Assembly: GCA_964389475.1 (NCBI GenBank)
Contig: CAYMFD010000162.1
Coordinates: forward strand, 1-5,901
Length of the DNA: 5,901 nucleotides
Origin: CAYMFD01 sp964389475
Lineage (GTDB): Bacteria > Bacteroidota > Bacteroidia > Chitinophagales > Saprospiraceae
Reading direction: 5' to 3'
Below, piece by piece: positions 5,887 through 5,901 of the stretch; position 1 is the stretch's first letter, and each line of letters begins with the position of its first letter. Under the pieces are notes generated by a model, which was not told the DNA's origin, did no database searches, and was given only the letters and a program-made list of their open reading frames with translations. Position numbers and translations under genes: made by a program.

Positions 5887-5901
5887 AAGCGTGGCCTCTA
5901 T

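Noticed and set aside
1..5901. CRISPR arrays, tRNA or rRNA genes, transposases and integrases.
   Set aside because: No regularly spaced repeats, no tRNA-like cloverleaf or rRNA signature, and no recombinase motifs were seen on either strand.

Overview
The window looks like part of a bacterial type I restriction-modification (RM) locus. All supported genes lie on the + strand and are packed like an operon. The host cannot be named from the sequence. The standard genetic code, a perfect AGGAGG ribosome binding site and frequent CTAG tetramers (uncommon in enterobacteria) fit many bacteria. A small-genome lineage such as Patescibacteria/Saccharibacteria is possible but unproven.

Layout: 1-55 is the end of an upstream reading frame that I cannot identify; by context it could be another RM subunit. 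Positions 56-369 are non-coding, with a long imperfect hairpin (127-174), a 10-bp inverted repeat enclosing it (97-106/204-213), an extended -10 promoter candidate (277-285) and a strong Shine-Dalgarno just before the first complete gene. That gene (370-1197) is an all-helical DUF5677-like protein. After a 46-base gap with a small palindrome come three overlapping genes. They encode a GHKL-type ATPase with a STAS-like region (1244-2575), a small STAS-like DUF4325 protein (2556-2894) and an orphan protein with one membrane segment (2894-3421). The last overlaps by four bases (ATGA) a complete EcoEI-type HsdR restriction subunit (3418-5886). HsdR carries an uncommon duplicated cysteine module between its motor and its C-terminal domain.

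How the genes may work together: HsdR is the nuclease/translocase of a type I RM enzyme; its HsdM and HsdS partners are not complete in this window and are probably upstream. A GHKL ATPase beside a STAS-like protein resembles the partner-switching pairs SpoIIAB/SpoIIAA and RsbW/RsbV. The pair and the membrane protein are translationally chained to hsdR. My inference is that they form a nucleotide-responsive, possibly membrane-tethered accessory module that controls or supplements restriction. The three accessory genes are clearly more AT-rich than hsdR (hand counts on sample lines: about 37-43% versus 55-60% GC), which suggests a separate origin and insertion next to hsdR. The arrangement is the most interesting aspect of the window; the link to restriction control is untested.
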